A DNA stretch of 64,000 bases from Streptomyces virginiae (lineage in GTDB: Bacteria; Actinomycetota; Actinomycetes; Streptomycetales; Streptomycetaceae), in assembly GCF_000720455.1 (NCBI RefSeq), contig NZ_JOAK01000014.1:79456-143455 (forward strand), given 5' to 3'. This document shows, piece by piece, positions 30,843-39,629 of this stretch; the stretch's first letter is position 1, and each line of letters begins with the position of its first letter. The notes beneath the pieces are model-generated. The model was not told where the DNA came from and did not search any database. It saw nothing but the letters and a program-made list of their open reading frames with translations. Both the position numbers and the translations under genes were made by a program.

Positions 30843-33239
30843 CTAGAGGGTTCCGGTAAGGGCTTCCGGACGGATCGGGGTCTTGTTGAGCTCCAGCCCG
30901 GTCGCCTGCCGGATCGCCGCGAGGACGGCCGGGGTGGACGACAGGGTCGGCGCCTCGCCCAGACCGCGAAGGCCGTACGGCGCGTTCGGGTCGGCGAGCT
31001 CCAGGACGTCGACCGGGATGGTCGGGGTGTCGAGGATGGTCGGGATCAGGTAGTCCGTGAAGGAGGGGTTGCGCACCTTCGCGGTCTTCGGGTCCACGAT
31101 GATCTCCTCCATGACCGCCACGCCGAGACCCTGGGTGGTACCACCCTGGATCTGGCCGACCACGGAGAGCATGTTGAGGGCCTTGCCCACGTCCTGGGCG
31201 GTCGCCAGCTCGACGACCTTGACCAGGCCGAGCTCGGTGTCCACCTCGACGACCGCGCGGTGCGCGGCGAAGGTGTACTGGACGTGGCCGTCGCCCTGGC
31301 CGGTCTTCAGGTCGAAGGCGACCGTCGGACGGTGGCGGAACTCGAGCTCGAGGTCGATCGCCTCGTTCTCCAGGATGTCGGCGATGTCCGCGAGGACCTC
31401 GCCGCCGTCGGTGACGACCTTGCCGCCCTCCAGGAGCAGTTCGGCGTGGGCCCAGGCCGGGTGGTAGGAGCCGTTCTTGCGGCGGCCCATCTCCAGCAGC
31501 GCCTCGCGGACGTGCTCGCAGGTGTTCTTCACGGCGCCACCGGTCATGTACGTCTGCCGCGAGGCGGACGTGGAACCGGCGGAGCCGACCTGCGTGTCGG
31601 CCGGGTGGATGGTCACCTGCGTGACGCCCAGCTCGGTACGGGCGATCTGCGCGTGGACGGTGACACCGCCCTGGCCGACCTCCGCCATGGCCGTGTGGAC
31701 CATCGCGACGGGCTCGCCGTTGATGACCTCCAGGCGCACGCGGGCGGTGGAGTAGTCGTCGAAGCCCTCGGAGAAGCCGACGTTCTTGATGCCGACCGCG
31801 TAACCGACGCCGCGGACGACGCCCTCGCCGTGGGTGGTGTTCGACAGGCCGCCGGGCAGCGCGCGGACGTCCGCGCCCTCGCCGGCGGTCTCCCACTGGC
31901 GCTCCGGCGGCAGCGGGCGGGCCTTGACCCGGCGCAGCAGCTCGGCGACCGGCGCCGGGGAGTCCACGACCTGGCCGGTGGGCATGATCGTGCCCATCTC
32001 CATGGCGTTGAGCTGGCGGAACTCGACCGGGTCCATGCCCAGCTTCGCCGCGAGCTTGTCCATCTGGGCCTCGTAGGCGAAGCAGGCCTGGACGGCGCCG
32101 AAGCCGCGCATCGCGCCACAGGGCGGGTTGTTCGTGTAGAGCGCGATCGCCTCGATGTCGACGTCGTCGATGACGTACGGGCCGACGGAGAGGGAGGACG
32201 CGTTGCCGACGACGGCCGGGGAGGCCGAGGCGTAGGCACCGCCGTCGAGCACGATCCTGCACTTCATGTGCGTGATCTTGCCGTCCTTGGTGGCGCCGTG
32301 CTCGTACCAGAGCTTCGCCGGGTGGCGGTGCACGTGGCCGAAGAAGGACTCGAAGCGGTTGTAGACGATCTTGACCGGCTTGTTGGTCGCGAGGGCCAGC
32401 AGGCAGGCGTGGATCTGCATCGAGATGTCCTCGCGGCCACCGAAGGCGCCGCCGACGCCGGAGAGCGTCATGCGCACCTTCTCCGGCGGGAGGCCCAGGA
32501 CCGGGGCGATCTGCTGCAGGTCCGAGTGCAGCCACTGCGTGGCGACGTAGAGGTCGACGCCGCCGTCCTCGGACGGCACGGCGAGACCGGACTCCGGGCC
32601 GAGGAAGGCCTGGTCCTGCATGCCGAAGGTGTACTCGCCCTCGACGATGACGTCGGCGCGCTTGCGGGCCTCCTCCACGTTGCCGCGGATGATCGGCTGG
32701 CGGTGCACGATGTTCGGGTGCGGGACGTGACCGGAGTGGTGGTCGTCGCGGCCCTCGTGGATCAGCGGCGCGTCGGCGGCCAGGGCCGAGGCCTCGTCCG
32801 TGACGAGCGGCAGCTCCCGGTAATCGATCTTGATCTTGGCGGCCGCGCGACGGGCGGTCTCCGGGTGGTCGGCGGCCACGAGGGCGACCGGCTCACCGTG
32901 GTGACGTACCCGGCCGTTGGCGAGGACCGGGGTGTCCTGGATCTCCAGGCCGTAGTTCTTCATCTCGGCCGGCAGGTCGTCGTAGGTGAGGACCGAGTAG
33001 ACGCCCGGCAGGGCCAGCGCCTCGGAGATGTCGATGGAGACGATCTCGGCGTGGGCGACGGTGCTGCGCAGGGTCTGGCCCCACAGCATGTCCTCGTGCC
33101 ACATGTCCGAGGAGTACGCGAACTCGCCGGTGACCTTGAGGGTGCCGTCCGGGCGGAGCGTGGACTCGCCGATGCCGCCCTTGGTGTGCTTCTGGGTGAC
33201 GTTCGTCGGCGTACCCACGGTGCGGGTGTTCTGGGCCAT
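30843..33239 (-). CDS. Xanthine dehydrogenase, molybdopterin-binding large subunit
   Basis: A 798-residue large subunit of a xanthine dehydrogenase-type hydroxylase that oxidises hypoxanthine/xanthine toward urate. It has the aldehyde/xanthine dehydrogenase hammerhead domain (RPDGTLKVTGEFAYSSD, ~28-44) and cofactor-binding loops GVGGAFGGRED (~264), MRGFGAVQ (~380), GQGGVTVHAQIA and GLRGLGEAPTL near the end, where Glu is the catalytic base. It is the third gene of a leftward operon: FAD subunit, iron-sulfur subunit, then this. Two bases separate it from the iron-sulfur gene. The exact substrate is inferred from the permease, PucR and XdhC neighbours. Confidence 0.9.
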   Translation of the reverse strand: MAQNTRTVGTPTNVTQKHTKGGIGESTLRPDGTLKVTGEFAYSSDMWHEDMLWGQTLRSTVAHAEIVSIDISEALALPGVYSVLTYDDLPAEMKNYGLEIQDTPVLANGRVRHHGEPVALVAADHPETARRAAAKIKIDYRELPLVTDEASALAADAPLIHEGRDDHHSGHVPHPNIVHRQPIIRGNVEEARKRADVIVEGEYTFGMQDQAFLGPESGLAVPSEDGGVDLYVATQWLHSDLQQIAPVLGLPPEKVRMTLSGVGGAFGGREDISMQIHACLLALATNKPVKIVYNRFESFFGHVHRHPAKLWYEHGATKDGKITHMKCRIVLDGGAYASASPAVVGNASSLSVGPYVIDDVDIEAIALYTNNPPCGAMRGFGAVQACFAYEAQMDKLAAKLGMDPVEFRQLNAMEMGTIMPTGQVVDSPAPVAELLRRVKARPLPPERQWETAGEGADVRALPGGLSNTTHGEGVVRGVGYAVGIKNVGFSEGFDDYSTARVRLEVINGEPVAMVHTAMAEVGQGGVTVHAQIARTELGVTQVTIHPADTQVGSAGSTSASRQTYMTGGAVKNTCEHVREALLEMGRRKNGSYHPAWAHAELLLEGGKVVTDGGEVLADIADILENEAIDLELEFRHRPTVAFDLKTGQGDGHVQYTFAAHRAVVEVDTELGLVKVVELATAQDVGKALNMLSVVGQIQGGTTQGLGVAVMEEIIVDPKTAKVRNPSFTDYLIPTILDTPTIPVDVLELADPNAPYGLRGLGEAPTLSSTPAVLAAIRQATGLELNKTPIRPEALTGTL

Positions 33240-33241
33240 GG

Positions 33242-33841
33242 TCAGACCGCCTCTCCCTGACGGGCGGCCGCGAGGCGGACCGCGTCGAGGATCTTCTCGT
33301 AGCCCGTGCAGCGGCAGAGGTTGCCGGACAGGGCCTCACGGATGTCCTGGTCGGACGGGTCGGCGTTCTGCTCCAGGAGAGCGTCGGCCTGGACCAGCAG
33401 ACCCGGGGTGCAGAAACCGCACTGGACCGCGCCGGCGTCGATGAACGCCTGCTGGATGTTGGAGAGCTGGGCGCCCTCACCGGTCTGCGAGTCGGTGCCC
33501 TTGGCGGACCACTGCTTGGCCTCGTCCGTGGACACGCCCTTGCCACCGCCGCACGCGCCGGTGCCGCAGCCGTGGCCGTGCTCCTCGCGCTGCTTTGCGA
33601 AGTCGGCCAGGCCCTCGACGGTCACGACGTCGCGGCCCTCGACCTGACCGGCGGCCACCAGACAGGAGCAGACCGGCACGCCGTCGAGGCGGACGGTGCA
33701 GGAACCGCACTCGCCCTGCTCGCACGCGTTCTTGGAGCCGGGCAGGCCCAGGCGCTCACGCAGCACGTAGAGAAGGGACTCGCCCTCCCAGACGTCGTCG
33801 GCTTCCTGCGGACGACCGTTGACGGTGAAATTGACGCGCAT
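33242..33841 (-). CDS. Xanthine dehydrogenase-type [2Fe-2S] subunit with a Cys-bearing insertion
   Basis: A 199-residue electron-transfer subunit. The plant-type cluster uses Cys40, 45, 48 and 60 (NACEQGECGSC). The second cluster uses Cys141, 144, 176 and 178 (QCGFCTPG, LCRCTG). Most homologues are about 155-165 residues. The extra ~40 residues lie at 83-125 between the two domains and hold HGHGCGTGACGGGKG with Cys92 and Cys97 and two His. These could bind metal or form a disulfide, or be just a loop. It is two bases from both operon neighbours. Confidence 0.9.
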   Translation of the reverse strand: MRVNFTVNGRPQEADDVWEGESLLYVLRERLGLPGSKNACEQGECGSCTVRLDGVPVCSCLVAAGQVEGRDVVTVEGLADFAKQREEHGHGCGTGACGGGKGVSTDEAKQWSAKGTDSQTGEGAQLSNIQQAFIDAGAVQCGFCTPGLLVQADALLEQNADPSDQDIREALSGNLCRCTGYEKILDAVRLAAARQGEAV

Positions 33842-33843
33842 GA

Positions 33844-34737
33844 TTACGCAGCCCCTTCAAGCGAGCGGCCGTTCGTGCCGCGGTACTGCTCCCAGGTCCA
33901 GACGAGCTGGCGGCGAGCGAGGATGCCAACCGCGTGACGGCGGTACTTCGCCGTGCCACGGACGTCGTCGATCGGGTTGCACGCGGCGGAGGCGAGCTCA
34001 CCGAACTGCTTGGCGATCGACGGGGTGATGACCTTGCCGTTGTCCCAGAAGCCGCCCTCTTCGAGCGCGGCGTTCAGGAACTCCTCGGCGGCCTTGGCCC
34101 GGACCGGGGTCGGGGCGGCCGAACCGATGCCCGTACGCACGGTGCGGGTGTCGGGGTGCAGGGCGAGGCCGAAGCCGCACACCGCGATGACCATCGCGTT
34201 GCGGGTGCCGACCTTCGAGTACTGCTGGGGGCCGGTGGCGTTCTTGATGTGCACCGACTTGATGAGCTCGTCGGCGGCCAGCGCGTTGCGCTTGACGCCG
34301 GTGTAGAACTCGTCGATCGGGATCATGCGCGAGCCGCGTACGGACTCGACCTCGACCTCGCATCCCGCGGCCAGCAGGGCGGGGTGGGAGTCACCGGCGG
34401 GCGAGGCGCAACCGAGGTTGCCGCCGACACCGCCGCGGTTGCGGATCTGCGGGGACGCGACCGTGTGCGAGGCGAGTGCGAGACCCGGCAGCGTGGTGCG
34501 CAGGTTCTCCATGATCTGGGTGTACGGGACGGAGGCGCCGAGCTTGGTGACCTCCTCGCCTACCTCCCACTCCCGCAGCAGCTCGATGCGGTTGAGGTCG
34601 AGGAGGTACTCCGGACGGCGGTGGTCGAAGTTGATCTCGACCATGATGTCGGTGCCACCCGCAATCGGCACAGCTGTGGGGAACTCGGCCTTAGCGGCGA
34701 GCGCCTCCTCCCAGCTGGCGGGGCGAAGGAAGTCCAT
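33844..34737 (-). CDS. Xanthine dehydrogenase, FAD-binding subunit
   Basis: A 297-residue FAD-binding PCMH-fold subunit passing electrons to NAD. FLRPASWEEALA at 3-14, PIAGGTDIMVEIN (~25-37) and GGVGGNLGCASPAGDSHPALLA (~103-124) contact FAD and the pyrophosphate. ATG at 34737 is chosen over a GTG at 34770 because homologues start with MDFLRPA and AAGAAGAGAG precedes it, whereas the GTG has no ribosome site. It is the first gene of the three-gene leftward operon and diverges from the PucR regulator. Confidence 0.9.
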   Translation of the reverse strand: MDFLRPASWEEALAAKAEFPTAVPIAGGTDIMVEINFDHRRPEYLLDLNRIELLREWEVGEEVTKLGASVPYTQIMENLRTTLPGLALASHTVASPQIRNRGGVGGNLGCASPAGDSHPALLAAGCEVEVESVRGSRMIPIDEFYTGVKRNALAADELIKSVHIKNATGPQQYSKVGTRNAMVIAVCGFGLALHPDTRTVRTGIGSAAPTPVRAKAAEEFLNAALEEGGFWDNGKVITPSIAKQFGELASAACNPIDDVRGTAKYRRHAVGILARRQLVWTWEQYRGTNGRSLEGAA

Positions 34738-34826
34738 GTCGGCTCTCTTCTTCTTAATCGGGTCGTTCACTTCAAGCCAGGAGGCCTAAGGGCCCTCGAC
34801 TGGTCGTTCACGTGCTGTTAACGCGG

Positions 34827-34843
34827 TGTGGACTCAGTACACA
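34827..34843. promoter_or_regulatory. Candidate operator between the xanthine dehydrogenase operon and pucR
   Basis: TGTGGACT-C-AGTACACA is a 17-bp palindrome matching at 7 of 8 half-site positions, in the 253-base gap between divergent genes. The half-site recurs before the purine permease. Binding by the adjacent PucR-type regulator or another purine regulator is inferred only. Confidence 0.4.
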
Positions 34844-34886
34844 AGCCGCCCGTCCCTCGGGTGCAGTCACCGAAACCATGAAGGAG

Positions 34887-34917
34887 TTGGCTGACGGCCT
34901 CCCTCGTCTTGTAGATT
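34887..34917 (+). promoter_or_regulatory. Possible pucR promoter
   Basis: TTGGCT (34887-34892) and TAGATT (34912-34917) resemble Streptomyces -35 and TAGANT -10 elements with a 19-base spacer, 74 bases before the regulator start. The spacer is slightly long. Confidence 0.3.
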
Positions 34918-34990
34918 CGTATGAAAGGCAGGATGCGACGACCTGCCCGATTTCCAACGGCAACATTCGAGACAGATCGGCGGCGACATC

Positions 34991-36670
34991 ATGCGGCTGC
35001 GCGCACTGCTGGAGACCGAGGCGCTGGGGCTGCGGCTGCTCGGCGGCGAGGACGAACTCGACCGTACGGTCCGCGGGGTCATGACGACCGACCTGCGTGA
35101 TCCCAGCCGGTACCTGTCCGGGGGCGAACTCGTCCTCACTGGCCTGGCCTGGAGGCGAAATTCAGCCGACTCCGAGCCGTTCGTACGAATCCTCGCGAGC
35201 GCCGGCGTCGCGGGGCTCGCCGCGGGCGAGGCGGAGCTGGGTGACATCCCGGACGACCTCGTATCGGCCTGTGTGCGCAACCGGCTGCCGCTGTTCGCCG
35301 TGAACGAGGACGTTGCATTCGCCACGATCACCGAGTACGTCGTACGGCAGGTCTCGGGCGAGCGCGCCGGGGATCTGGCGGCCGTCGTGGACCGGCACCG
35401 CCGCCTGATGACATCGGGTCCGGCGGGTGGCGGCCCCGACGTGGTGCTGGATCTCCTCACCACCGACCTCGACCTCCGGGCCTGGGTGCTGTCCCCCACC
35501 GGCCGGCAGATCGCCGGGGCGGGCGAGCCACTGGCGCCGGGCATCTGTGCGGCGCTGGCGGGCGAGCACCTAGGGGCGGTCCGGACGGGCCGCAGAGGGC
35601 CGCACCGGATCTCCATCCAGGGTATTACCTACTCGCTCTTCCCGATCAGGGGACACGGGCGCGGCGCGGCCGGCCCGGCCGCCCGCGACGTGCGCGAGAC
35701 CGTGCTCTCCGACTGGCTGCTGGCCGTCGAGGCCGACGCCGGCGACTGGCCGGCCGAGCGCCTTGACCTGCTGCAGGGCGTCACCCAGCTGATCGCCGTG
35801 GAGCGCGACCGGCGCGACGCCGCCCGTACCGTGCGCCGCCGCCTCGCACAGGAGGTCCTGGAGCTGGTCCAGACGGGTGCCCCGCCCGCCGAGATCGCCG
35901 CCCGTCTGCGGGTGGCCGCCCCGGTGCTGCTGCCCGGGCTGGGCGCCGCCCCGCACTGGCAGGTCGTCGTGGCCCGGGTGGACTGGGAGAACGGGGACAT
36001 CCCCGGCGGCCCGGTGGCCCAGTCGCTGCTGGAGGAGATCCTCGTCGACCCGTCGGTCTCGGGACCGGAGCCGTCCGACCGGATCGCGGTGGCCCACGCG
36101 GGTGACGAGGCCATCGCGCTCGTGCCGCTGCCCTCGCTCGCCGGGGACGCCGGCGAGGACAAGGGCCCGGACTCGGCCCTGCACGCCGACGAGCTGCTCG
36201 CGGTCGTACGGGAGCCCCTGGCGGCCGGCCTGGCCGACGACGGCCGGCTCACGCTGGGCGTCAGCGCGGCGGTGCACTCCGCCGAGGGGCTGCGCGGGGC
36301 GCTGGAGGAGGCCCGGCACGCCCGCCGGGTCGCGGCGGCCCGTCCGGGCCGGGTCTGCGCCGCGGGCCACCACGAGCTGGCCTCGCACGTGCTGCTGCTG
36401 CCGTTCGTCCCGGACGACGTGCGCCGCGCCTTCACGGCCCGGCTGCTGGACCCGCTGCGGGACTACGACCGGCGCCACCGCGCGGAGCTGATCCCGACCC
36501 TGGAGGCCTTCCTGGACTGCGACGGCTCCTGGACCCGCTGCGCGACCCGGTTGCACCTGCACGTCAACACCCTGCGCTACCGGGTCGGGCGAATCGAGCA
36601 GTTGACGGCGCGGGACCTTTCCCGGCTGGAGGACAAGCTCGACTTCTTCCTGGCACTGCGCATGAGCTGA
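34991..36670 (+). CDS. PucR-family transcriptional regulator of purine catabolism
   Basis: A 559-residue regulator. The N-terminal PucR domain (~1-125) starts MRLRALLETEALGLRLLGG and includes RDPSRYLSGGELVLTGL. A GGDEF-like middle (~320-440) and a C-terminal HTH_30 domain follow: LIPTLEAFLDCDGSWT, TRLHLHVNTLRYRVGRIEQLT near 500-540. PucR of Bacillus senses ureide intermediates and turns on purine degradation genes. Divergent placement next to a xanthine dehydrogenase operon suggests it controls that operon. ATG at 34991 has only a weak ribosome site. Confidence 0.9.
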   Translation: MRLRALLETEALGLRLLGGEDELDRTVRGVMTTDLRDPSRYLSGGELVLTGLAWRRNSADSEPFVRILASAGVAGLAAGEAELGDIPDDLVSACVRNRLPLFAVNEDVAFATITEYVVRQVSGERAGDLAAVVDRHRRLMTSGPAGGGPDVVLDLLTTDLDLRAWVLSPTGRQIAGAGEPLAPGICAALAGEHLGAVRTGRRGPHRISIQGITYSLFPIRGHGRGAAGPAARDVRETVLSDWLLAVEADAGDWPAERLDLLQGVTQLIAVERDRRDAARTVRRRLAQEVLELVQTGAPPAEIAARLRVAAPVLLPGLGAAPHWQVVVARVDWENGDIPGGPVAQSLLEEILVDPSVSGPEPSDRIAVAHAGDEAIALVPLPSLAGDAGEDKGPDSALHADELLAVVREPLAAGLADDGRLTLGVSAAVHSAEGLRGALEEARHARRVAAARPGRVCAAGHHELASHVLLLPFVPDDVRRAFTARLLDPLRDYDRRHRAELIPTLEAFLDCDGSWTRCATRLHLHVNTLRYRVGRIEQLTARDLSRLEDKLDFFLALRMS

Positions 36671-36835
36671 GGAGATCCTCTCCGCCACCGGCCGCGCAAT
36701 GGCCGGCGGCGCTGATGATCCGTCCGGACTTTGTGAAAGAGTTCACCCGACCCCTTGGCCGGAGCCTGCGATCCGTGCTCTCATTTCGCCCCAGGGCTCA
36801 ACCATGTGCTGCTTGATTGCTTCGGGGAGGGCAAT

Positions 36836-37642
36836 GTGGCGGATACCGCCATGTCGGGTGCCGGTTCCACCGGGGGAGACGACCCCCTCCAGCGGGCGAT
36901 ATGGCGGCTGCGCTCGCGCGGCTGTTGGACCGACGCGGCGGCTCTGCTGACGCCTCACGTCGGCAAGGCCGGCCAGGCGGCCGCCGCCGTGCAGCGGACC
37001 GCGCTGCTGGTCGAGCGGTGCCTGTTCACCGGCCAGGGCTGGGCCGAGGCCGAGGACGCGCTGCGGGTCGCCGAGGCGGTCGCCCAGGACGACGACGACC
37101 GGGGCGCGGCGGCGTGCGAGCGGGGCCAGCTGGCCTACGCCGCGACCGTGCTCGGCGTACGCGACCGGGCCGACGAGGCCCGTTCCGCACTGGGCAGGGC
37201 CGCGGCCCTGCTGTCACCGGGTTCCCGGACCCGTCCGCTGCTGGACTTCCGCCGCGGCCTGGTCGCCGAGCACCTGGCGGACGCCCCGCAGTCGGCGCGG
37301 CCGGCGTACCACCGCGCCCACGCGGGGGCCGAGGCCCATGGCGACACCCTGCTGCTGTCCTTCACCTGGCGGCACCTGGCGGCGCTGGCCCTGCGGGACG
37401 GCGAGGTCGCCGAGGCCCGCAAGGGCTTCGCGGAGTCGCTGCGGATCCGGGAGGACCTGGGCTTCCTGATCGGCACGGCCCCGGCGCTGGCGGCACTGGC
37501 CGAGGCCGAGCCGGAACCGGAAGCCACCCGCCTGCGCGCGGAGGCCCGCCGCCTGTTCCACCTCCTGGGCGGCATCCCGACCTGGCTGGCGGACCAGCTC
37601 CACCCGACGGCCACCACCCCGGCCCCCTCCCCCGCGGCGTAA
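36836..37642 (+). CDS. TPR-like alpha-helical protein, function unknown
   Basis: Encodes 268 residues, rich in Ala/Leu helices with a repeated ~36-residue spacing (QRTALLVERCLFTGQGWAEA, FRRGLVAEHLADAPQSARPA, FTWRHLAALALRDGEVAEAR, IGTAPALAALAEAEPEPEAT), as in tetratricopeptide proteins. No signal peptide or catalytic motif is visible. GTG at 36836 follows GGGGAGGG by five bases; the longer frame to 36755 lacks a site. It follows pucR by 165 bases, where only a weak GC stem near 36688 is seen. A protein-protein interaction role is a guess. Confidence 0.65.
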   Translation: MADTAMSGAGSTGGDDPLQRAIWRLRSRGCWTDAAALLTPHVGKAGQAAAAVQRTALLVERCLFTGQGWAEAEDALRVAEAVAQDDDDRGAAACERGQLAYAATVLGVRDRADEARSALGRAAALLSPGSRTRPLLDFRRGLVAEHLADAPQSARPAYHRAHAGAEAHGDTLLLSFTWRHLAALALRDGEVAEARKGFAESLRIREDLGFLIGTAPALAALAEAEPEPEATRLRAEARRLFHLLGGIPTWLADQLHPTATTPAPSPAA

Positions 37643-37691
37643 CGGCGTTCGTCCGTCCGCGGGACGACCCGGCCCCGCCGCCGTCCACGGC

Positions 37692-37714
37692 GCGGGGTCC
37701 GGGGCGGAGCCCCG
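37692..37714. repeat. Streptomyces GGGGTCCGGGGCGGAGCCCC repeat
   Basis: CGGGGTCCGGGGCGGAGCCCCG folds on itself and belongs to the same repeat family as 13492-13515. It lies between two converging genes (37642 and 37781), where it may act as a terminator. Confidence 0.6.
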
Positions 37715-37780
37715 AGGCGCCGGTCCGTCCGGGCGGTCAGGATCGGGTCCGGGCAGGGCCCGGTGGGAACCGCCCGTGGG

Positions 37781-38440
37781 TCAGGAGCCGGCGAAGTGTT
37801 CGCGGACCAGGGATTCCACCACCGGGAGGTCCCCGGCGATCAGGGCCTCCAGCAGCGCCGAGTGCTCGGCGGCGTCGGCGACGAGACCGGCGCGCCGGAC
37901 CCGCGCAGCGCCCGGCAGGGGCCACTGGGCCCGGCGGTGGAGTTCCTCCGCCACCTGCACCAGCTGGTCGTTGCCGGCCAGCCGCAGCACCGCCCGGTGG
38001 AAGGCCCGGTCCGCCTCCGCGTACCCCGGCAGGTCACCCGCCGCGGCCGCCTCGGCCGTGGCGGCCACCGCGGGGCGCAGGGCCTGCCAGTCGGCCTCCG
38101 GCACGGTGCGGGCCAGCCGCAGCATGACGGGCACTTCGAGGAGGGCCCGGACCTCCGCCAGCTCGGCGCGTTCCCGCGCGGTGCGCGACAGGACGCGGAA
38201 GCCCCGGTTCGGCAGGCATTCCACGGCTCCCTCGGCGGCCAGCTGCTGCATCGCCTCGCGTACGGGGGTGGCGGAGACCCCGAAGCGTTCGCCCAGCGCC
38301 GGGCCCGAGTAGATCTCCCCGGGCACGAGCTCACCGTCGACCAGGGCGGCGCGCAGCGCGTCGAGGACCTGTCCGCGCACCGAATGGCGCAGCACCTTCC
38401 GTTTTTGTGCCGGTACCCGGGCGTGGGCCGTTTCGTGCAC
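37781..38440 (-). CDS. GntR-family regulator, FCD subfamily
   Basis: Encodes 219 residues. The winged helix at ~15-80 shows VRGQVLDALRAALVDGELVPGE and ERFGVSATPVREAMQQLAAEG. The FCD helical domain (~90-215) has VRALLEVPVMLRLAR, the metal-ligand Asp/His pattern DRAFHRAVLRLAGN and AEHSALLEALIAGD. Such regulators bind organic acids and repress metabolic genes. GTG at 38440 is five bases after AGGAGG. It diverges from the FhuF-like gene, sharing a 130-base gap, but that gene has its own iron box, so the link is unproven. Confidence 0.88.
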   Translation of the reverse strand: MHETAHARVPAQKRKVLRHSVRGQVLDALRAALVDGELVPGEIYSGPALGERFGVSATPVREAMQQLAAEGAVECLPNRGFRVLSRTARERAELAEVRALLEVPVMLRLARTVPEADWQALRPAVAATAEAAAAGDLPGYAEADRAFHRAVLRLAGNDQLVQVAEELHRRAQWPLPGAARVRRAGLVADAAEHSALLEALIAGDLPVVESLVREHFAGS

Positions 38441-38524
38441 TCGGTCCTCCTGGCGGGTTTCGACCTGTCCCGAGAATAGGTGACGCGCCGGGCCACGGGT
38501 GGGTGCGGATCGATCGGAGTCAGG

Positions 38525-38543
38525 TAAGGTAAGGCTAACCTGT
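38525..38543 (+). promoter_or_regulatory. Iron box (DmdR/IdeR-type operator)
   Basis: TAAGGTAAGGCTAACCTGT matches the 19-bp DtxR/IdeR/DmdR palindrome (TTAGGTTAGGCTAACCTAA) at 15 positions. It lies 28 bases before the FhuF-like start, where binding of the iron-loaded repressor would shut off transcription. Confidence 0.8.
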
Positions 38544-38570
38544 TAACGATCGTGTGATCGGTGGACCGTC

Positions 38571-39431
38571 ATGACCGTCTCGGCCCTTCCGGCTGTCGCC
38601 CCCGCCCCGCCCGGCTCTGCGGTGGCGGACGCGTATGCCCGGCTGGCCGACGCGTACGGCGGACTGCGGGTCGACGAGCGGGCCGCGCACGAGCCCTCCC
38701 CTCGCGGTGCGGGGTGGGTCGGCGCGGACGAGCTGGCGGCCGGCGGGGCCGCCCTGGACGCCTTCCTCGCCTGGGACGACGCCCAGGTCCTGAGGGACTA
38801 CGGCACCCAGGCGCGCCTCGACGTGGTCGCGGGCTTCGGGCTGCACCGGTACGCGTGGCCCGCCTGCCTGCTGATCACGCTGCCGTGGTTCCTCGACCGG
38901 CGGGTCCCCCGGCTCCCGGTCTCCGAGGTCGCCTTCCACCGGACCCACGGCCGGATGACCGTGCACGTCGAAAGCTTCGCCTGCCTGCCGGACGACCCGG
39001 CGGCCGTCCTCCCCGGGGCCCGGGTCGTACCCGACGAGGAGGCGCTGCGCGACGAGGTGCGGACTGCGGTGGCCCAGCACCTCGGAGCCGTGCTGGACGG
39101 TTTCGGCCCGCGCATGCGGCGCGGCCGCCGCGCCCTGTGGGGCATGGTGACGGACGAGGTCGTCGAAAGCCTCTGGTACGTCGGCCACCTGCTCGGCGAG
39201 GAGCGGCGGGCGATGGCCGAACTGGAGGCGCTGCTGCCCGGCTCGACGGCCCCGTACACCGGGGGCGCCGGCTTCCGCACGCTCTCGGGCCCCGACGGCC
39301 GGGAGCTGCCCACCCGGGACCGGGCCAGCTGCTGCTTCTTCTACACGATCCGGCCGGAGGACACCTGCGTCACCTGCCCCCGCACCTGCGACGCGGACCG
39401 CGTCACGCGCCTGACGGCGGACGCCGCCTAA
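38571..39431 (+). CDS. FhuF-like ferric-siderophore reductase, [2Fe-2S] protein
   Basis: Encodes 286 residues. The C-terminal block SCCFFYTIRPEDTCVTCPRTC (the CC, C and C at about 263-278) is the hallmark of FhuF-type reductases that bind a [2Fe-2S] cluster with CCx(10-11)Cx2C spacing. The rest is a helical FhuF/IucC-like domain. It would reduce iron(III) from siderophores inside the cell. The iron box just upstream strongly supports iron regulation. Start ATG at 38571. No siderophore transporter or synthesis genes are adjacent. Confidence 0.85.
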   Translation: MTVSALPAVAPAPPGSAVADAYARLADAYGGLRVDERAAHEPSPRGAGWVGADELAAGGAALDAFLAWDDAQVLRDYGTQARLDVVAGFGLHRYAWPACLLITLPWFLDRRVPRLPVSEVAFHRTHGRMTVHVESFACLPDDPAAVLPGARVVPDEEALRDEVRTAVAQHLGAVLDGFGPRMRRGRRALWGMVTDEVVESLWYVGHLLGEERRAMAELEALLPGSTAPYTGGAGFRTLSGPDGRELPTRDRASCCFFYTIRPEDTCVTCPRTCDADRVTRLTADAA

Positions 39432-39629
39432 CCCACCCTTAGAGGTGGCCGTAATCGAACACAACTCGGGCCGCACGGCCGTCAGTTCGAGATACAACAC
39501 CCTATCCGGCGGGCCCCGCCCCCCGATGGCGTCCACTTGCCCCGAAACCCGCGTGCACCGCGCACCGCCTGCGCCACTATGGCGCCCGGAAAGCCGCACA
39601 GCCGCATACGCGAGGCAAGGGACATCCGC

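Noticed and set aside
31260..33260. A 666-codon frame opposite the xanthine dehydrogenase large subunit
   Set aside because: A codon-bias shadow with no domain; the minus-strand gene has all cofactor motifs.
36755..36835. A longer start for the TPR-like gene
   Set aside because: There is no ribosome site there, while GTG at 36836 follows GGGGAGGG.
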